A DNA stretch of 64,000 nucleotides from the NCBI GenBank assembly GCA_013115125.1, contig JABANN010000104.1, positions 1 through 64,000 on the forward strand. Reading direction: 5' to 3'. How positions within the stretch are numbered: position 1 is the first letter of the stretch; the number at the start of each line of letters is the position of its first letter. The position numbers and the translations under genes are program-made. The DNA comes from Perkinsus olseni (taxonomy: Eukaryota > Perkinsozoa > Perkinsida). Positions 24,501 to 37,503 of the stretch are shown here, one piece after another. Under the pieces are notes generated by a model. That model was not told the DNA's origin. It ran no database searches and was given only the letters and a program-made list of their open reading frames with translations.

Positions 24501-25745
24501 ATTTGCGATAAACATGCCGATGCCTGAGACCACAGGCCAGCATCTCGGACGGAGGGATCGATGCTGATACACTTGACATACCATTTGGTAATCGTAATGC
24601 TCTTCCATGAACGCCGTCACCGTGTCTAACCGTTGGAAGAGGTCCTGTAGACCCTCGGCAACATCCACACCCGGAGGGAATAGCTTGGACACATCGTCAG
24701 TAGTCCCAGAGCTGAGCAAGCTCATCTGCCTGATAAGACAAACAAGACACCCCTTCAGCAGGAGGCCTACCCTCCGCAAACGAATGCTGTGTGGACGTTC
24801 ATATTCATTAGCCGCTCCCCCTGCCTCTGATAGCAGACCTCACCGTGTAATCTTATTAACGTCCTCGAAAACTGCAAGCTTAGAAGAAATACTCTCAGCA
24901 GTCGCTTCTAGGCTATTGTGGTCCTAAAAAAATTTGATGAACTTTTCCTCACGCCTCTGGCGAAAGGCCCTTTCTCTACGGGGCATCGCGCTACATGTGC
25001 ATGCGTGCAAGGTCCCCTGGAGGGTCAGCTGTCCTCGTAGGGTGTCACACACTGTCACACCCAACATTACCCTCATCATTGTCTCGCAACGTTTATGTAA
25101 CTGTGTAGTCTTCTCGACGACTTGTTCACGCTCAGAGTCAACTTCGTCCAATAGCGCAACACTATCTCGCAAACTATCGTTGATATTGTCGCATGCATCC
25201 CTAATGTCCATAGCCCATTTCCATCGCTCCCGGACTGAGCAACAGAGCATTGTCAGAACAGCCCCCACAGCTGTCCCCCTTGCTACTACCCGCGGAATCC
25301 TCCTTGGATTCCTGCTGCGTCTCTAGGTGTGCATAGATCTCATAAAACTTGCCATACACGTCACGTGGGGTGGCAACGTTTTCATCATCATCATCATCAT
25401 CCTGAGGGCGCGACATGTAGAGATGTAGGACACAGGTTGAAGCGAAGAGCGCTAACGCGATTCTCAGCTTCGTTTACTACTTCGGTGCGAGCCAATCGCT
25501 TCCGATGGTCGTCGGTCATCCAATAGTTACAACGGCTAATGTCATCAGCATGACGCTCAGCCCAATGGGCTGTTATATCGTCCAAGACACGCTGCTGGTC
25601 CGAGGACAGTTTCTGACGGGGGGGGAAGGGTACTGGGTATTCGCAGTAGATGATGCTCAACGCTCACTGAATAATCTTCCTTTGGGCGCTGTCCTTTCCC
25701 AAGCTGGTGTCCCTTCGATGCTCCTTGGTCGTCAAGAGCAGCCAT
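21593..25745 (-). CDS. COG3: Conserved oligomeric Golgi complex subunit 3 (COG3)
   Basis: A many-exon gene matching COG3 along its length. In order from high coordinate: [17 protein letters not shown]; the coiled coil [19 protein letters not shown] with [70 protein letters not shown] with [57 protein letters not shown]; and [21 protein letters not shown]3 is in the lobe A tether for retrograde vesicles at the cis-Golgi. The likely first exon carries the ATG at 25745, but its junction to the next exon could not be brought into phase. The predicted stop is at 21593. The full length contrasts with the partial paralogue at 16659-19185. Confidence 0.8.
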
Positions 25746-26061
25746 CAGGCATAAAACCCATACAAAAAACTACCGGCTCGAAGATACGTACGAGCCATGC
25801 TCCAGTGACGCATGAGACGATGATGGTCGAAGGCTACGACGCGAAGATAAATCATCCCCCACGCAATTGGACTCAGCCGGTGATACTGAAATGTAAGTGG
25901 TCGTATTTTATAAAGAGTTTATAAGTTATCAGTTGAGCATTCGTTAACATTTAGCAAGCCTCATCACGCGTAAGCATGCTCTCCCATCCTGCAGAGGAAG
26001 CCGTGGGAGCATCTTATGAACAATTACGATGTCTGATATACAGTGACCATGATGTCACTCA

Positions 26062-28776
26062 TCATTTAGACGGGTGCCTTCGGGTGGGTTGGATCGATAA
26101 GTTGAAGGATGGTGATGATCTTGTACTCGACATCGTCCTGATGAGACGAGGCTCCCCAATATCAGTTGATAGACGAATCATCTCACAGGGCCTCTGGCGA
26201 CCAATCAGCTCTGACTCTAGGTCTGTCCAAAACTCAGAGAAAACTGACAATGCGTAAACCAGATGATAAACGCGGAAGCCTCCGCCGTTAGTGACCCTAA
26301 TTGCCCGGTCGGAGCCACTGAGAGCGTCCTTGACCAGTTGTCGTCGAGCAGCTAGGAACGCATCCACACACTTCTGCATGGTTACATTGATATCATCTAA
26401 TGGAGGAGGGCTACCTCTCGATGCATCAGGCTTCACCATCTCCTCAACCAGACGAGATCGAGATGCCTCCAATGCTTGACTGAACTCCTTCAATGAAGGT
26501 AACAAAGGGTCCAGTATCTCCACTGCGCATCCACTGACGCGTAATGTAGTAGATACCAAAGAGTTGTGCAGTACTAGAGAATACCGGGTTAAGCGGAAGA
26601 GGTCGCTACTGTTCCTAAACACCCGCTTGGACATATCCGATATCAGCATCATACGGCCGAAAACGGCAATCTCCGCAGAAGCGTCACTTCTGCAGGGCAT
26701 GACGCTCCGTATATCTTCAAATATATGACTTCCAAACTCTTGTCGAACGTCTTGTATATCAGCAGTGCCATCTTCTGATTCCCTTGAAGCTACTAGCTGG
26801 TCCATAGCCTCCCTCACTCCCTTGCCTGCCCTCGATAAGGCATGGGCGGAGCGAAGCCTCATTTGATCTGATGCGAAGTCTGGAAAGAACATACCAGAAA
26901 CGAGAGTGCAGTAGAGTATACCACAGGTGGTCAGCCCAAGTCGCCAAGCTGCTGCTATGACCATCTCCCTTTTAGAGTCCATAGTAGACAAGGCTAGATC
27001 GAGGCATACAACATACCAAGTGTTCATGAACTGCCGACCAGCATACTCAATAGGATGATACAGACTCGCTAGTTTACCAACATAACCAACAACCATGGCC
27101 TCTACGAACACAGCAGCACGATCATGAGCATTAGCAAGCACACAGACCATACCAAGAGCAGCCCCTGCCATGGTACCAAGGACCCTCCGAGTACCTCTGA
27201 GTAGAGAAGATCCCACTGTAGGCATGAAGCACACGTAGAGGGGTACTATAGCCCATCTAGCATGATGATATACACCATCACTATACCAGCCACCAATGAT
27301 GAGGACAACCGATGCCACAACGATAGCCGCTGTAAAACGAACGGCGAACATCAATTGTGGTTGTATGCTCCGCTGCTCTTCAGTTCGATTGAAGAAAGGT
27401 TTCTTCCACCACACCTTCCAGAAGTCAGCGAAGTTTTCGAAGAGGCGATAAACGCCATGGGACTGAATGAGAAAAAGGTTGAGTAGAACAGTTGATAAGG
27501 GAGGAAACCTCATCCTTCCTCCACCTAACTACCTCCTCACTCTTCCCGAGTTTCCCCTGTCTCAGTTTCAACACTGCTTCCTTGAACTCCTCCGTCCTCA
27601 CAGCAAAGAACATGATGGAGCCAATCATGAACTGGAACCTCATGAATTCGTAGCTCTTCGGTGGTTCGAATTTCCCTTCCATGTATCCCCGCTCAGCTGC
27701 ATTATCAACGGTGAGGAGCCCAGACTCGAGACGCCTAGCTCTTGTACGGAGGTCAATATTGAGAACCTCTGGATCAGCGTCAGTGTCAAAGAGGTTACGC
27801 AGCACCGCTCCAACATCAGATCGTAGTTTGAAAATCTTACTGGCCAATGGATCCCAGTAGTGCTCCATGATGAAGTCAGAGTAACATCCTCGTAATCCAA
27901 CTTGCCGCAATGAGAACAGGAAGCCGGCCATCTGCCAAGCAGGACCATAGAGCTCCTTGGGCCCTCCTCCGCCAGTTATACCGATACAGGCTTCCACGAA
28001 ATCCTCGCAGGTGGACTCGACAATCTTATGCTGTTTTTTACCGGAGTTGGCGTAGGATGTGAGCACGTCATAGAAGTCTGCAGCTTGGTAGCTGAACTCC
28101 TCGAAGGGAGGCAAGCCTGGACTCGGAAGCCAATGCAGGAGCTTCAGCAGTGTAATCAATATGAATGAGACTAATATACCCACAGTACCAGATACAGCAT
28201 ACACTATGTCCTCACCGTAGGGACTGACAGTGAAGAATTCAGTAGGTATCGAAGAGACGATCAGAGCGTGTTGACCGAGGAACACGTCACTCAACTTGCA
28301 TCCAGCTTGCCCGCGTGCCATACAGAACATGAAAGTGCATGGCAGTTGTAGGAACACTGCCCATAACCTGGGGTACTCTTCAGGTTTGCCGACAGTACCG
28401 CTCATGACCGATATCAGGTAATGTACCAGAGCCCCTGTGGTAGCACCGATCCATACCCCTGTGATAGCCCTCCGTGAGAAGCTCTTGCAGAATTGATAAT
28501 TGAAGTCCGATGCGACCGCTGCCCAGATTGGTCCCAGAATCTAACAAGAATACCGATACCAGCTCTGCACCCAAATCAACGCGACGCGAGACAAACGTAT
28601 CACTGGTCACGATCGAGGGCAGCAGTAGAAAGCATTACCATGTGAGGTATGTACCAAGCGCCCCTTGGTGCTACATACATGGGTATCAGACAGATAGCCA
28701 CGGGTAATAAGGTGAATAGGGCCAGCAGCAACTTATACCGGGACACAACGTATTGAGATTTCCGCGGGTAGGACAT
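26062..28776 (-). CDS. FUSC/aromatic-acid-exporter-type membrane protein (ALMT/ArAE-like)
   Basis: Three exons (28776-28639, 28540-27533, 27462-26062) encode 848 residues. Two membrane blocks are separated by a long soluble stretch. The first has RYKLLLALFTLLPVAICLIP, VWIGATTGALVHYLI and ILVSFILITLL. The second has FTAAIVVASVVLIIGGW, VLGTMAGAALGMVCVLAN and GILYCTLVSGMFFP. This duplicated 5-6 TM layout with cytosolic domains is that of fusaric-acid-resistance, aromatic-acid-exporter and aluminium-activated malate transporter proteins. Anion or organic-acid export is inferred from the family. The upstream ATG at 28776 is followed by a basic cap and TM1. COG3 starts about 320 bp beyond the 3' end. 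Confidence 0.82.
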
Positions 28777-28971
28777 GTTTGTTGATAAGGTTGGTGAAAG
28801 GAGTAGCAATCATAGAAATACTGTAGGTAGCTGAAATGGCACTCACCCATCACAAGCATTTCTAGCTACCACGATTATGAATACTAACATGATGGCAAGT
28901 TGCCATTGGCAACAATGATGGCCTTAACGCAATACAACTCTGTCTTTAAGAAACTGTCACGGAACTCGCTG

Positions 28972-31137
28972 CTAGAAACCAGATGAGGCAGAGTTGTCAG
29001 TACCACCACCGCCGCCGCGGCTTCCCCCGTCCCATATGGGGATTTGGGTATCCAAAAATATGAAATCCTCAGCCGATTTCACCCACTGGTATGCATGAGT
29101 AATTACACTCGTTGGTGTCCCTCGGGGTACCGTCAAGTACATATGGAAATCTTCTGTCCACCAAACCAAGAAGCATTCATACGTTGTGCAGAGACAAACC
29201 TGGCAATAATGCTCATCTTCGTTGGTTACGTTGTGACCTCACCTGCTGTGGGAGTAGCATGCTCTGTCCAGCCGCCATCCTACCACTAGTTTTCTCCCTT
29301 GATCGCATTACTTCAACACACTGTGCGTAGCGAGTATGTATCTACCTCATGTATTGATAGAGTAGCACCTGAGCAGTAATAGTAGTAGTACCTCTTTGAC
29401 TAAGTGCCCACGGGATATCCCATCGACATTGTAATCCACCTTCGATGAGAATAGTTGAGACGATGCAGGGAGGTACATTGCCACATGTATCACCTAAATA
29501 TAACCAGCAGTACTGGCCACTCGACAGATAGACCCGACCAACCTTCTCTAGTATCTTAATCCCTTCAGGTGCCGGAGTGTATCGCCTTGACTCCAATGGT
29601 TGATCTCCCAACGTCTGCAGGAGCGCGGGGTCGTTAGCGATACTGATCGGGGCCGCATCCGAGGCTGCTTGGACTTCGTTCACGATACCAACAGGAGTAA
29701 GCATACGCGACACATGATCTGCAGCCCGTTGACAGGAGTAGAAGGCATCCTGGTCAGGACTCGCACATAGGAATACAATAAATACATCACCACACAATCT
29801 CTGGACATAAGAGTACACGAACACTTCCCGGTCAAGACCAGCGGGTAAACAAACAGGAGACCTGACAGAAAGTGCGTCACATGCCACGGGAAGTGGAGGT
29901 AGTAAGACCTCACCAACAGGATCCTGATCTCAGAGACCCAGATGCGATGGTTAGGTTGATGAATGTCGGCATATCACAGGGCTTCAATAACTTAGACGGG
30001 CCAGATACCATAGCTGAGAGCGGGACAGATATGGGGACACCAGTAGGTGAATGGACCGAGGTCCATTGGGGATGTAGATGGCAATACTCACCTGCCACTC
30101 GATGACCCCCCAGTATCATAGCAGCAAAACAATGGGGCGTGAGTGATCCATTAGGTCTTAGCCCCAGCAATGTGTTAATAAGCTTATCTCTCGTCTCTCG
30201 GTGCAGTGGCAGAGGCTCGAAGCAGGATAGGTCTGAGGAGCGCTCTCCAGTGCGGAATGTCGACGCTGAGGCTCGCTGCTACTACCTTCACAGAGAGTTA
30301 TCACATCACGCTCGCTCCATCGAATGATATTCGCCAGTACACTCTCTGTGCCACCGAGCAGTGCTCGCACATCGTAGCTGGGCCGCTCCAACAGCATGGT
30401 TTCAACACGAGAAGTTAACACTGTTATCAACTACAGAAGGGAGGCAAATTGGCCATAAGTAAGTAGAACACCTCTATCATACCTACCTGCCTGTATACAG
30501 CATTCAGCATTGACCTTAACTGTGCTAGAGGTACTACTGGCAAAGGGGCCTGCTTCTTATTACCAGCCGTGCGGCCCTTACAGATTGCTACCAGCCATAG
30601 GGGCGTTCGATCTAGGAACACGAACCTATGCCACACCTTCTTCGTGCCCTATGAATAAGCTCTCATCTCACCGTGTGCCACCAGAGGTCGTTATGCACCG
30701 CAAAGAGTCGTCACTAGCACCTCCCGACATCTGATAAAACTGCCCAAACTTGGAGACTATGGCTGCCAATGCACCGCAGAAGGCGGACACCCCATCCGGT
30801 GAGCCATACCGTGTGTAAACGGGCTTTCCTGAGGAATCCAGCATGACCATAGCGGACATGCTCGATCTACTGCCTTACCACTGTATGTAAAGACGATCAC
30901 ATGCATTCGATGTTTCCGGAACCAACTCCCAAGTGGGCCATCGTCAGCGCTTTCATTCACGTATCGCTTAGTCTTAACAGATAGCGTAGTTTGCTCCTCT
31001 GAGCTCGCCAACAACGGCCCTTGGGCTTTGTCGACCACAACGGGCGCTGCTCTGGGCGACGCAGACGGTGAGGACAGAGGCTCCCTTGCGCCATCCAGTA
31101 CCTCCCCCTGCTGTTGCTGGGAGTCGAGTGGTGACAT
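28972..31137 (-). CDS. MON1: Vacuolar fusion protein MON1
   Basis: At least eight exons; the first seven are 31137-30879, 30828-30672, 30625-30487, 30430-30292 (or -30286), 30265-30092, 30013-29914 and 29861 onward. Residues about 75-140 form the first longin domain (HVIVFTYSGKPVYTRYGS, then ASDDSLRCITT). Next come FVFLDRTPLWLVAICKG, YDVRALLGGTESVLANII, WSPVCLPAGLDREVFVYSY and FIVFLCASPDQDAFYS. The last exon carries VWWTEDFHMYLTVPRG and HAYQWVKSAEDFIFL, matching the MON1 C-terminal longin. MON1 with CCZ1 is the Rab7 exchange factor for endosome-to-vacuole maturation. The N-terminal ~70 residues are low complexity. Intron 4 would be 26 or 20 nt with the donors given; a 44-nt alternative starts at GTGATG. 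Confidence 0.85.
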
Positions 31138-31780
31138 AACAAGAGTGTGAACAAAAACGTGCCGGAGAGAGTAGCATACGAGGTGTCATAGTGAAATGAA
31201 CAGATGAGGGTAACCGATGCTGCATACCCTATTGTCCGGTACGATACAGATGGTTGATGATGAGCATCACTTAACTCAACAGCAGGAAAGTCGACGAACA
31301 TCAAAGTGGGAGGTTAACATGGTGAGCGATGGAAGTACCCGACATGATAACCAAGATGATAATGACGATCGTGCATGGGCTACCACAAACATCGATAGTA
31401 TGAATAAACATAGCCATAGTAGTGATATAGTATTACAGAACTTCTCAAGTACTTATCATTACAAGTTATGATCAATAGTTACACCCGTCGTAGTCTATTT
31501 AAACTTAGACAGTAGTGGTGCTCTAAGGAGGTCCGCGATGTAGTGCACGGTCCACCCTAGCCTCTTCGTTACGATCCAACATGTCCATTATACGACGCTC
31601 CCTGAAGGTGATGTGTACTATTCCACAGCATTTGGGATCATGACCTACTTCTCATTCAGTTCTCTCATGCCATCACCGCTATCATGAGTCCCTTTAGATG
31701 CTGGCTTCAGCAGATGGAGGGGCCAGCGACCTGATAAGGTAGTACTCGGAGTGTGTGTGTGGCCATGGACGATAGTACCA
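31138..31780. other. Intergenic region upstream of MON1
   Basis: Contains the MON1 upstream region and the 3' flank of the next minus-strand gene. Short frames are compositionally biased by ATG/GAT runs. There is a short GTGTGTGTG run near 31751. No gene or structured element could be supported. Confidence 0.35.
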
Positions 31781-33542
31781 TCAGCCAGTCGGGATCGATT
31801 GCCACCCTTCTGCGGTTGGAGCAAGCGTAACTATAGAGGCAGCCTGAGCGAGGCAGCGAGTACATCTTACTACCCTTCCAGCATTAACCAGGACTGGTTT
31901 TTTGCTAGTCGGTAATGTAACGGGGTTAGCCTTGCTGTGCCGAATACCACCAGCAAGTGGCCGCCTCTTCCTCCCTGACAACATGGTCCGAGCAACAGCC
32001 TAATTCTGGAATCCCGCTCACCTTTCCGAGCAGTCGCCCCTGCTGATGGCGGAGGGGGAGCAACATTCTCCCCAAATCGTCGCATCCTCTGCGGGCCATC
32101 CACGAGATATCGTCTGAAGTAGGCACGGGATTGAATTTACCACGACATGGCTGTTGCGTACCGGCATAGCTCCTTCATAGTATCCTCTATTGGCACGTTA
32201 TGTGGAGGCCTGCTCAAGCCCATCCGTGCCACATTACATAAGAACGTTCGGAACTGTTGCTCAGCGAGACATCTAGCCCCTTTACATGCATGCCGGAAGC
32301 ACTCCAACACCTCTTCTCGATTCACCTGAGGTGGGACCAGTGAGCTGGTGGTTACTCAAAACCACACTACCAAGTGAGGCACTAGAGCTAAGTCCTTCGA
32401 CATCTTCCATACTCCAGCGAATGGTAGTTGATGCTTAGCTGCCTCGATGACTTCGAAGGTCCCTATTGATAGTGTGACCCTCTTGTGCAAACGGAAGCTT
32501 GTTGTACTACCCTCAACGGTGTTGTGTGGTATATATACATTCTTCAAAGCATAGAAATGGAAGGTGTCAGCTATGGCTCTATTATACTTCAGTTCATCCA
32601 CTGTAGGTGGGGCAGCAGCCAACGGTAGCATAGACGCCAGAACGAGGGCAGAGGAAGATTGATCCTGGCAGCCGAAGGATCAATGGGGGTGAGAATAAGC
32701 GACTGCTACTACCATATACATATTGCTTTCAGGTCGCATGCCGAGCTCACCCGCCGCTCTATGCAACGTATTCAACACTGCACGGGTCTGAGAACAACGA
32801 GCATCACGCACGGTGACGCTGGCTCCTCCTCGACCTCACATGGCCAGCAGTTCTTGTATCACTGGGATACTCAGTCAGGATACTTTGATAATTATCAATC
32901 GCTTCACGTACTACTGCAGCGATGTCCGCATTATCGCTCGGATCGTCTCCGTTCTCCCTCTGAGTGTAGGAAATCGCGAGGATTCGATGAGCCTTCTGAC
33001 TACATCAGCAGCGACTAAAGCTCCCCGATAGCTGTTAGGTGGTGATCCAGTGCGAGAGGAGCCGTTCGCAGCTTTATTACGATTCTCATTCGATCGCCCA
33101 ATACCAGCCTGTGAGAGACGCATGGCTGACGGAAAGATCTCTTCACTTACTGCACTGTCGGGCTTATCCCGGGCTGATGTTAGAGGAGAAGACTTGATAG
33201 AGGGTACAACCGGTGCAGAGTGGTCTGAAGGTCATCGTATGAAATTGTTGGTGATGGAAAACTCCATTGAACAGCTCGACCAGATAACAGGACAAAAGTG
33301 CCTCAGTTAGAGCTTCACTAAGGCACCCAATTAGCACCAACTATCTTACCCCCCGCAGCCGCCACTTCAACGTCTGTGGCAGCCTCTTGGGAAGCCTCTC
33401 CACCCCCAACATGCGTCTCCTCTATTTGTTTCTCATCCAGTGTAGCGTCACTATCATCGGTCCCGTTAGCAGTCTGTGATGGGTCATCCTCTTCTTGTTG
33501 CAGTTGTGGCTTATCGCCGTCGTCGTCCTCTTCTGCTGACAT
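31781..33542 (-). CDS. Unrecognised multi-exon protein, acidic N-terminus
   Basis: A chain of minus-strand exons that reads as one gene. It has an acidic first exon from the ATG at 33542 (SAEEDDDGDKPQLQQEEDD), a Ser/Arg-rich part (33123-32911), then LPLAAAPPTVDELKYNRAIA through TLSIGTFEVIEAAKHQLPF (32631-32356) and REEVLECFRHACKGARCL with QQFRTFLCNVARMGLSRP (32325-32137). The last two blocks alternate helices with F-x-x-F-L patterns, like degenerate EF-hand or armadillo-type helical domains in ciliate and dinoflagellate proteins. I do not recognise the family. The 3' end near 31781 is approximate. Confidence 0.35.
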
Positions 33543-33765
33543 GACTACTGCCTACTCAGGATAACTACAATACAGGAGAACCCTTCAGCTCATCTCATGT
33601 CAACACAAAGCAAGAGGCATGAGAGTAAAATACACCTGATGTGACAGCGGCATGTTAAACATGTAGGACAACTGCTAACGACCAAGAGGACGGAAGGACG
33701 AAGCCAAGTATTGCACTGGTACGAGAGTTTAACACGACAGCAACAAGGAGAGGGTGGACGGATGG

Positions 33766-34950
33766 TTAACCCAGATTGATATGTGCATCATCCGGGCGGA
33801 TCGACTGGTGAACCATGTAGAGCATCAACCTAGCGATTCTTGCACGGACATAGCCAAAGAACCACTTCTCGAGGAAGGAGGGCTGAAACGGATGGAACCA
33901 GGCTCCTGACAAGCTGCACTTCAAGGAGCAATACCTGTCTCTATCTTCTGGGCTATACCCTGCAATACTCCGCCGGATAATATCTGCTACTAAATCATGT
34001 GCTACAACCCCTTGGGAAGAAGCCGACGTATCGGCTATGGACACCATCAAGGCATCCACGGCCGCCACAGCTATTTCCCTATTATCCTCGCATACTCCAG
34101 CGCTGCCACAGTCAAATGTATTCTGCCCCGGCTGCTGGTTGAGGTGAGGAGTACAACCTACGTTGGGTACGCTACCGGCGGCTCCTGAGCTCCTCGATGG
34201 CCCTACTACTCTCAATAGACTTCACATCTGATGCATTGTCACTGTCGCCGGACGACGGTGCGAAGTTGCATATAATCTCTATCTTAGGTGATATTGTAAC
34301 CTCTTCATGGGTCGATCTCTCCAATTCGCTGACAAATCTCCAAGCATCAAAGCGACACTAGCTGGGCCACGGAGTATTACCAAGTGAGGTTATCAACGAG
34401 TGACTTAAGCCGCTTTTGTTCCTCCAAGGCCACACGCAGCTGCTCTCTCAAATCTGCCTCAACTCGACTGACGTCATTCTCGATAGACCTACTGGCCGTA
34501 TCAGCCACAGCCTTCAACAACTACTCCCATCCCGATAATACCTCGCGTGCTCTAGCCTCTGCCTCATGGAAGATGATAACGATTGCTGAGAAGCATTTCC
34601 CCCTGCAGCATCATCTCGTAGCGTATCATCATCATCATCATCTTCACAACGTGATGCGGCCTCGAGCGCTTCTTCAATCTTGTTGGAAGCTTGCTGTTCA
34701 CTCTGCACGCACGATAACGATGACAAGCCAGTTAACTATGATACCTCCGAGACAGCTGATAATAACACGGCTTGAGGGCTCTCCTGGTCCGTCGAGTCTA
34801 TGCAGTGCGATGGATCAGCGAGCGTTTCCTGCAGTTAGCACGTTCCATGATATGCGAAATGTGGACACAGCCCAACTACTCGGTTTTGCTGCTGCTGCTG
34901 CTGCCACAGTGATTTCTTGCCGGCTGCGGTCTTGATGAGGGAAATAAGGC
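33766..34950 (-). CDS. Unrecognised coiled-coil protein
   Basis: Linked minus-strand exons. The first is ETLADPSHCIDSTDQESPQA (about 34830-34750). An acidic run of six Asp (about 34640) follows, then a coiled coil with SIENDVSRVEADLREQLRV and ALEEQKRLKSLVDNL (about 34480-34384). Next are FVSELERSTHEEVTISPKIE and a C-terminal block (33990-33766) with AHDLVADIIRRSIAGYSPED and a hydrophobic EKWFFGYVRARIARLMLYM. It ends at 33766. The product may be a cytoskeletal or membrane-tether protein, but nothing names it. Exon edges are not solved. Confidence 0.35.
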
Positions 34951-35345
34951 CCGACACTCCAAGCTAGATCAAGGCCAGGTGACTATGGTATCACGATTGT
35001 TATCGCTGTCCCACCTTGATCCGTAAATTACCATCGGACGCTTCACCATCGGGGATATTCGCCATCTTTTTCCGCACGTGCGTTTCCCTAGTAGCACACA
35101 AAAACCCCTCCCTCCCCCCTCCTTCATGAACCCTCTACACTACAATGTTTCACTGACAGCTGCAATGAAGATATCAATCTCCTTTCCAAGTTCCAGCTTG
35201 GCCATGTCCGGTACAATGAACCTGCGCCTCCAGGCTATCTAAAAGCTAGTGATGCATCATGTACGATGTCCTACCTCAGACCGTCTGTGAATCGAGGCTC
35301 CCGTGCTAGAGGTGGATCGGGTGCGAATCCCAGCAGGTGCCGTAT
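34951..35345. other. Intergenic region
   Basis: C-rich stretch with a run of cytosine-rich sequence near 35105-35125. One GGTGCGAATCCC near 35318 recalls a polymerase III B box, but no tRNA can be folded around it. Nothing is supported as a gene. Confidence 0.3.
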
Positions 35346-35349
35346 AAAG

Positions 35350-36700
35350 ACCCCCTGATACCTAACTTCCGATCCCTATCCTTGTAGGACACCATATCAC
35401 ACTACCTTCGGAACGCGGCCTCTGGTACAGTAGAAAAGACCGAGTCGGCATTGCTACGTAGCTTTTCGTATCTGGTGATGGCAATAGGCGCCTCCGCCTC
35501 ACGCCTCTACGGCTAGGCCCTACATCTGTAGAATGAAGGAAGCCAGACGAGGATCTGAGCTGCTCCGGAACTTGAGCTGTTCGTACAATGGTGGTGACCT
35601 CGACGGTGTCTTGAACCGCCCAACAGGGTCGAGGTAAAAACTGTAGAATGGTGGATATGTGACGTAACAGGGAGCGCCAAGAGCAACGGGGTATCCCAGC
35701 ACATTCATGAGAGGTCGTCAATGATGCTGCTACGAGCTCAAACGAGTGGCCCCATGGTACTCTCTCATCCCCCTCTTTTGCAGCTTTATCTCCAACCCCT
35801 CATCCATCACTTTCGACGGAGGCGAAACTGCCCGCGACAGACCCACTCTACCCAATGCTTTGCTCCCTGGGACCCTGTTCGCCAGCTGATCGAGGATTGG
35901 TAATTCATCAACTCCAAGGCAGTGTTCTTATCCCCACCCCCATTCCATTGCCGTATGCCTCTCTCGAAGATCCAGTGGCGCTCTTCACCCTATCCCTCCG
36001 CTTCTCTCCATCCCTCATAGCCTTCAGCTTCATTCGGTGTTTCATATATGCTCCCTCCAATTCATACTCCTGATGAGCACGCCCGTTGATGATGTTGATT
36101 CCATAGTAACTGCTCACCTTCAGACTGAACGGAAAGTTAAAGGCATCCGGGTAGCGCTGGGCTATCACCAGGGGCGAGCTCCCCGATAGTGATACATTCC
36201 GTGAGGGTCGTTGGAAAAACTCCTTACGCCTAGGAGCAGAGTGCGGATGACAAGTGCCAATGATTGTCAATGTTGCATAACCCACTCTACTACTTCGCTC
36301 TGTAGTCACTAAAAGCATTCCAGTAGCCTGCCTCGTCAAGATTGCATAGTATGGGCCGAGATGCATCGATGCTATCTAACCCTCCCTTCTTTGATGTACC
36401 TCCATACCATGCAATACTCGGCAGACGCTAAGCAACACCTACGGTGGTTACCAGCTCGGCCGTCCAATTGCAGAGCCGTCCTCCAGTAGTTCATCATTGT
36501 GAACAAAGGAGGAACTGACACCAACCTCCTTACTCAACCAAAGACTCATGACGCGCCCACTTTCATGATAACACAACACCCTCTCCGAGGAATAATGCAA
36601 ACTACCGTGCATGTAGTTTTCCACGGTACGCAATTATATCCTTCACTGACGAAGAAACTAGAACGCCTCATCTTCGAAGAACTCTCTATTGAACCTAACC
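35350..36700 (-). CDS. Unrecognised multi-exon protein
   Basis: Minus-strand exons that can be chained. One from about 36633 contains NYMHGSLHYSSERVLCYHES. The next, from 36366, contains PYYAILTRQATGMLLVTTER and AHQEYELEGAYMKHRMKLKA. Then follow PILDQLANRVPGSKALGRVG, NVLGYPVALGAPCYVTYPPF with PVGRFKTPSRSPPLYEQLKF, and YEKLRSNADSVFSTVPEAAF (near 35480-35410). One junction, with an intron from GTAGGG to CACCAG at about 35525-35475, is in phase. The basic helix and Pro-rich middle give no family. The start and stop are approximate. Confidence 0.33.
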
Positions 36701-36724
36701 AAATACACTAGCAGCGACTCCCTC

Positions 36725-37503
36725 TTAAGAGACTGGATACCTCTCTTGGAGAGGTGTGCTGCTCCTACTAGACCGGAATGAGGACCTTCTAGACTCATCA
36801 TAGAGGCCCATGTCTTTGATAACTGCCTTCAGTTCATCATCCACAATTATGTCATTATAATCATGTATAACAACCTCCTTACGACAGAGTGGGCACTTGA
36901 AGCCGTTACTCTGATTATGAGTAACCATATCGATAACATGCTTACGGCATACATGATGACCACAATGGCAAACATCCACGGGCCGTACCAATACCTGCAC
37001 CCGTCCTACCAACCAACGTCAATCACAGCAGAACAGCTCACCTCGCAACATACTGGACAATTGAAATCCTCCTTGGTGGACTCTTGAGTAGGCAGTAGAG
37101 GTACTGATGAGCCTCTGGATGACATAGTACTCACTGGAGAGCCGTCATCCTGCAACACACCATGCCGTCTCGTTGAGGAGACGGATCTATCTACCTTCGC
37201 ATCAACGCCAACAGTCAAGTCGATGGGTGCCTCGTCCAAAGGCTTGGTATACAGCACCAGGGAAGCAGGTGACGATACATTATCATCGTTATCATCGTCA
37301 CTGATATCTTCCACCACACCATGCTTGGACATCTTACGAGTGGCGTCTCTCTGTCGTTCTATCGTGTTGGGCGTAATAGCCGCAGAACGCACCCTTTTGC
37401 CGCGTACCGCTGGTGATAGGGCACCGTCAGCAGCCGAAGGCACATCGTCCGCATAGGACGCCACAGCAGGAGACCGAGGAATGGCAGGAGAATCAGCACC
37501 CAT
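36725..37503 (-). CDS. RING-finger protein, probable E3 ubiquitin ligase
   Basis: Two exons (37503-37042 and 36994-36725) encode 243 residues. The N-terminal ~140 residues are disordered and Ser/Asp-rich, with a possible nuclear basic patch (RGKRVRS). The C-terminus is a RING finger: CPVCCEVLVRPVDVCHCGHH, then VC, and a distal CPLC, giving a C3HC4-like ligand order split across the intron. RING domains recruit ubiquitin-charged E2 enzymes. The target is unknown. The ATG at 37503 is the first in frame after an upstream stretch lacking coding character. Confidence 0.8.

Noticed and set aside
25383-25403. TCA trinucleotide repeat as a regulatory repeat
   Set aside because: It encodes a run of Asp in the N-terminal part of COG3; many similar acidic runs occur here.
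34384-34935. Plus-strand 183-residue frame with His and Ala runs
   Set aside because: Shadow of a minus-strand coiled-coil exon and poly-Asp coding repeat; the minus frame has the protein-like pattern.
35280-35340. tRNA gene suggested by GGTGCGAATCCC
   Set aside because: No acceptor, D or anticodon stems can be drawn around it.
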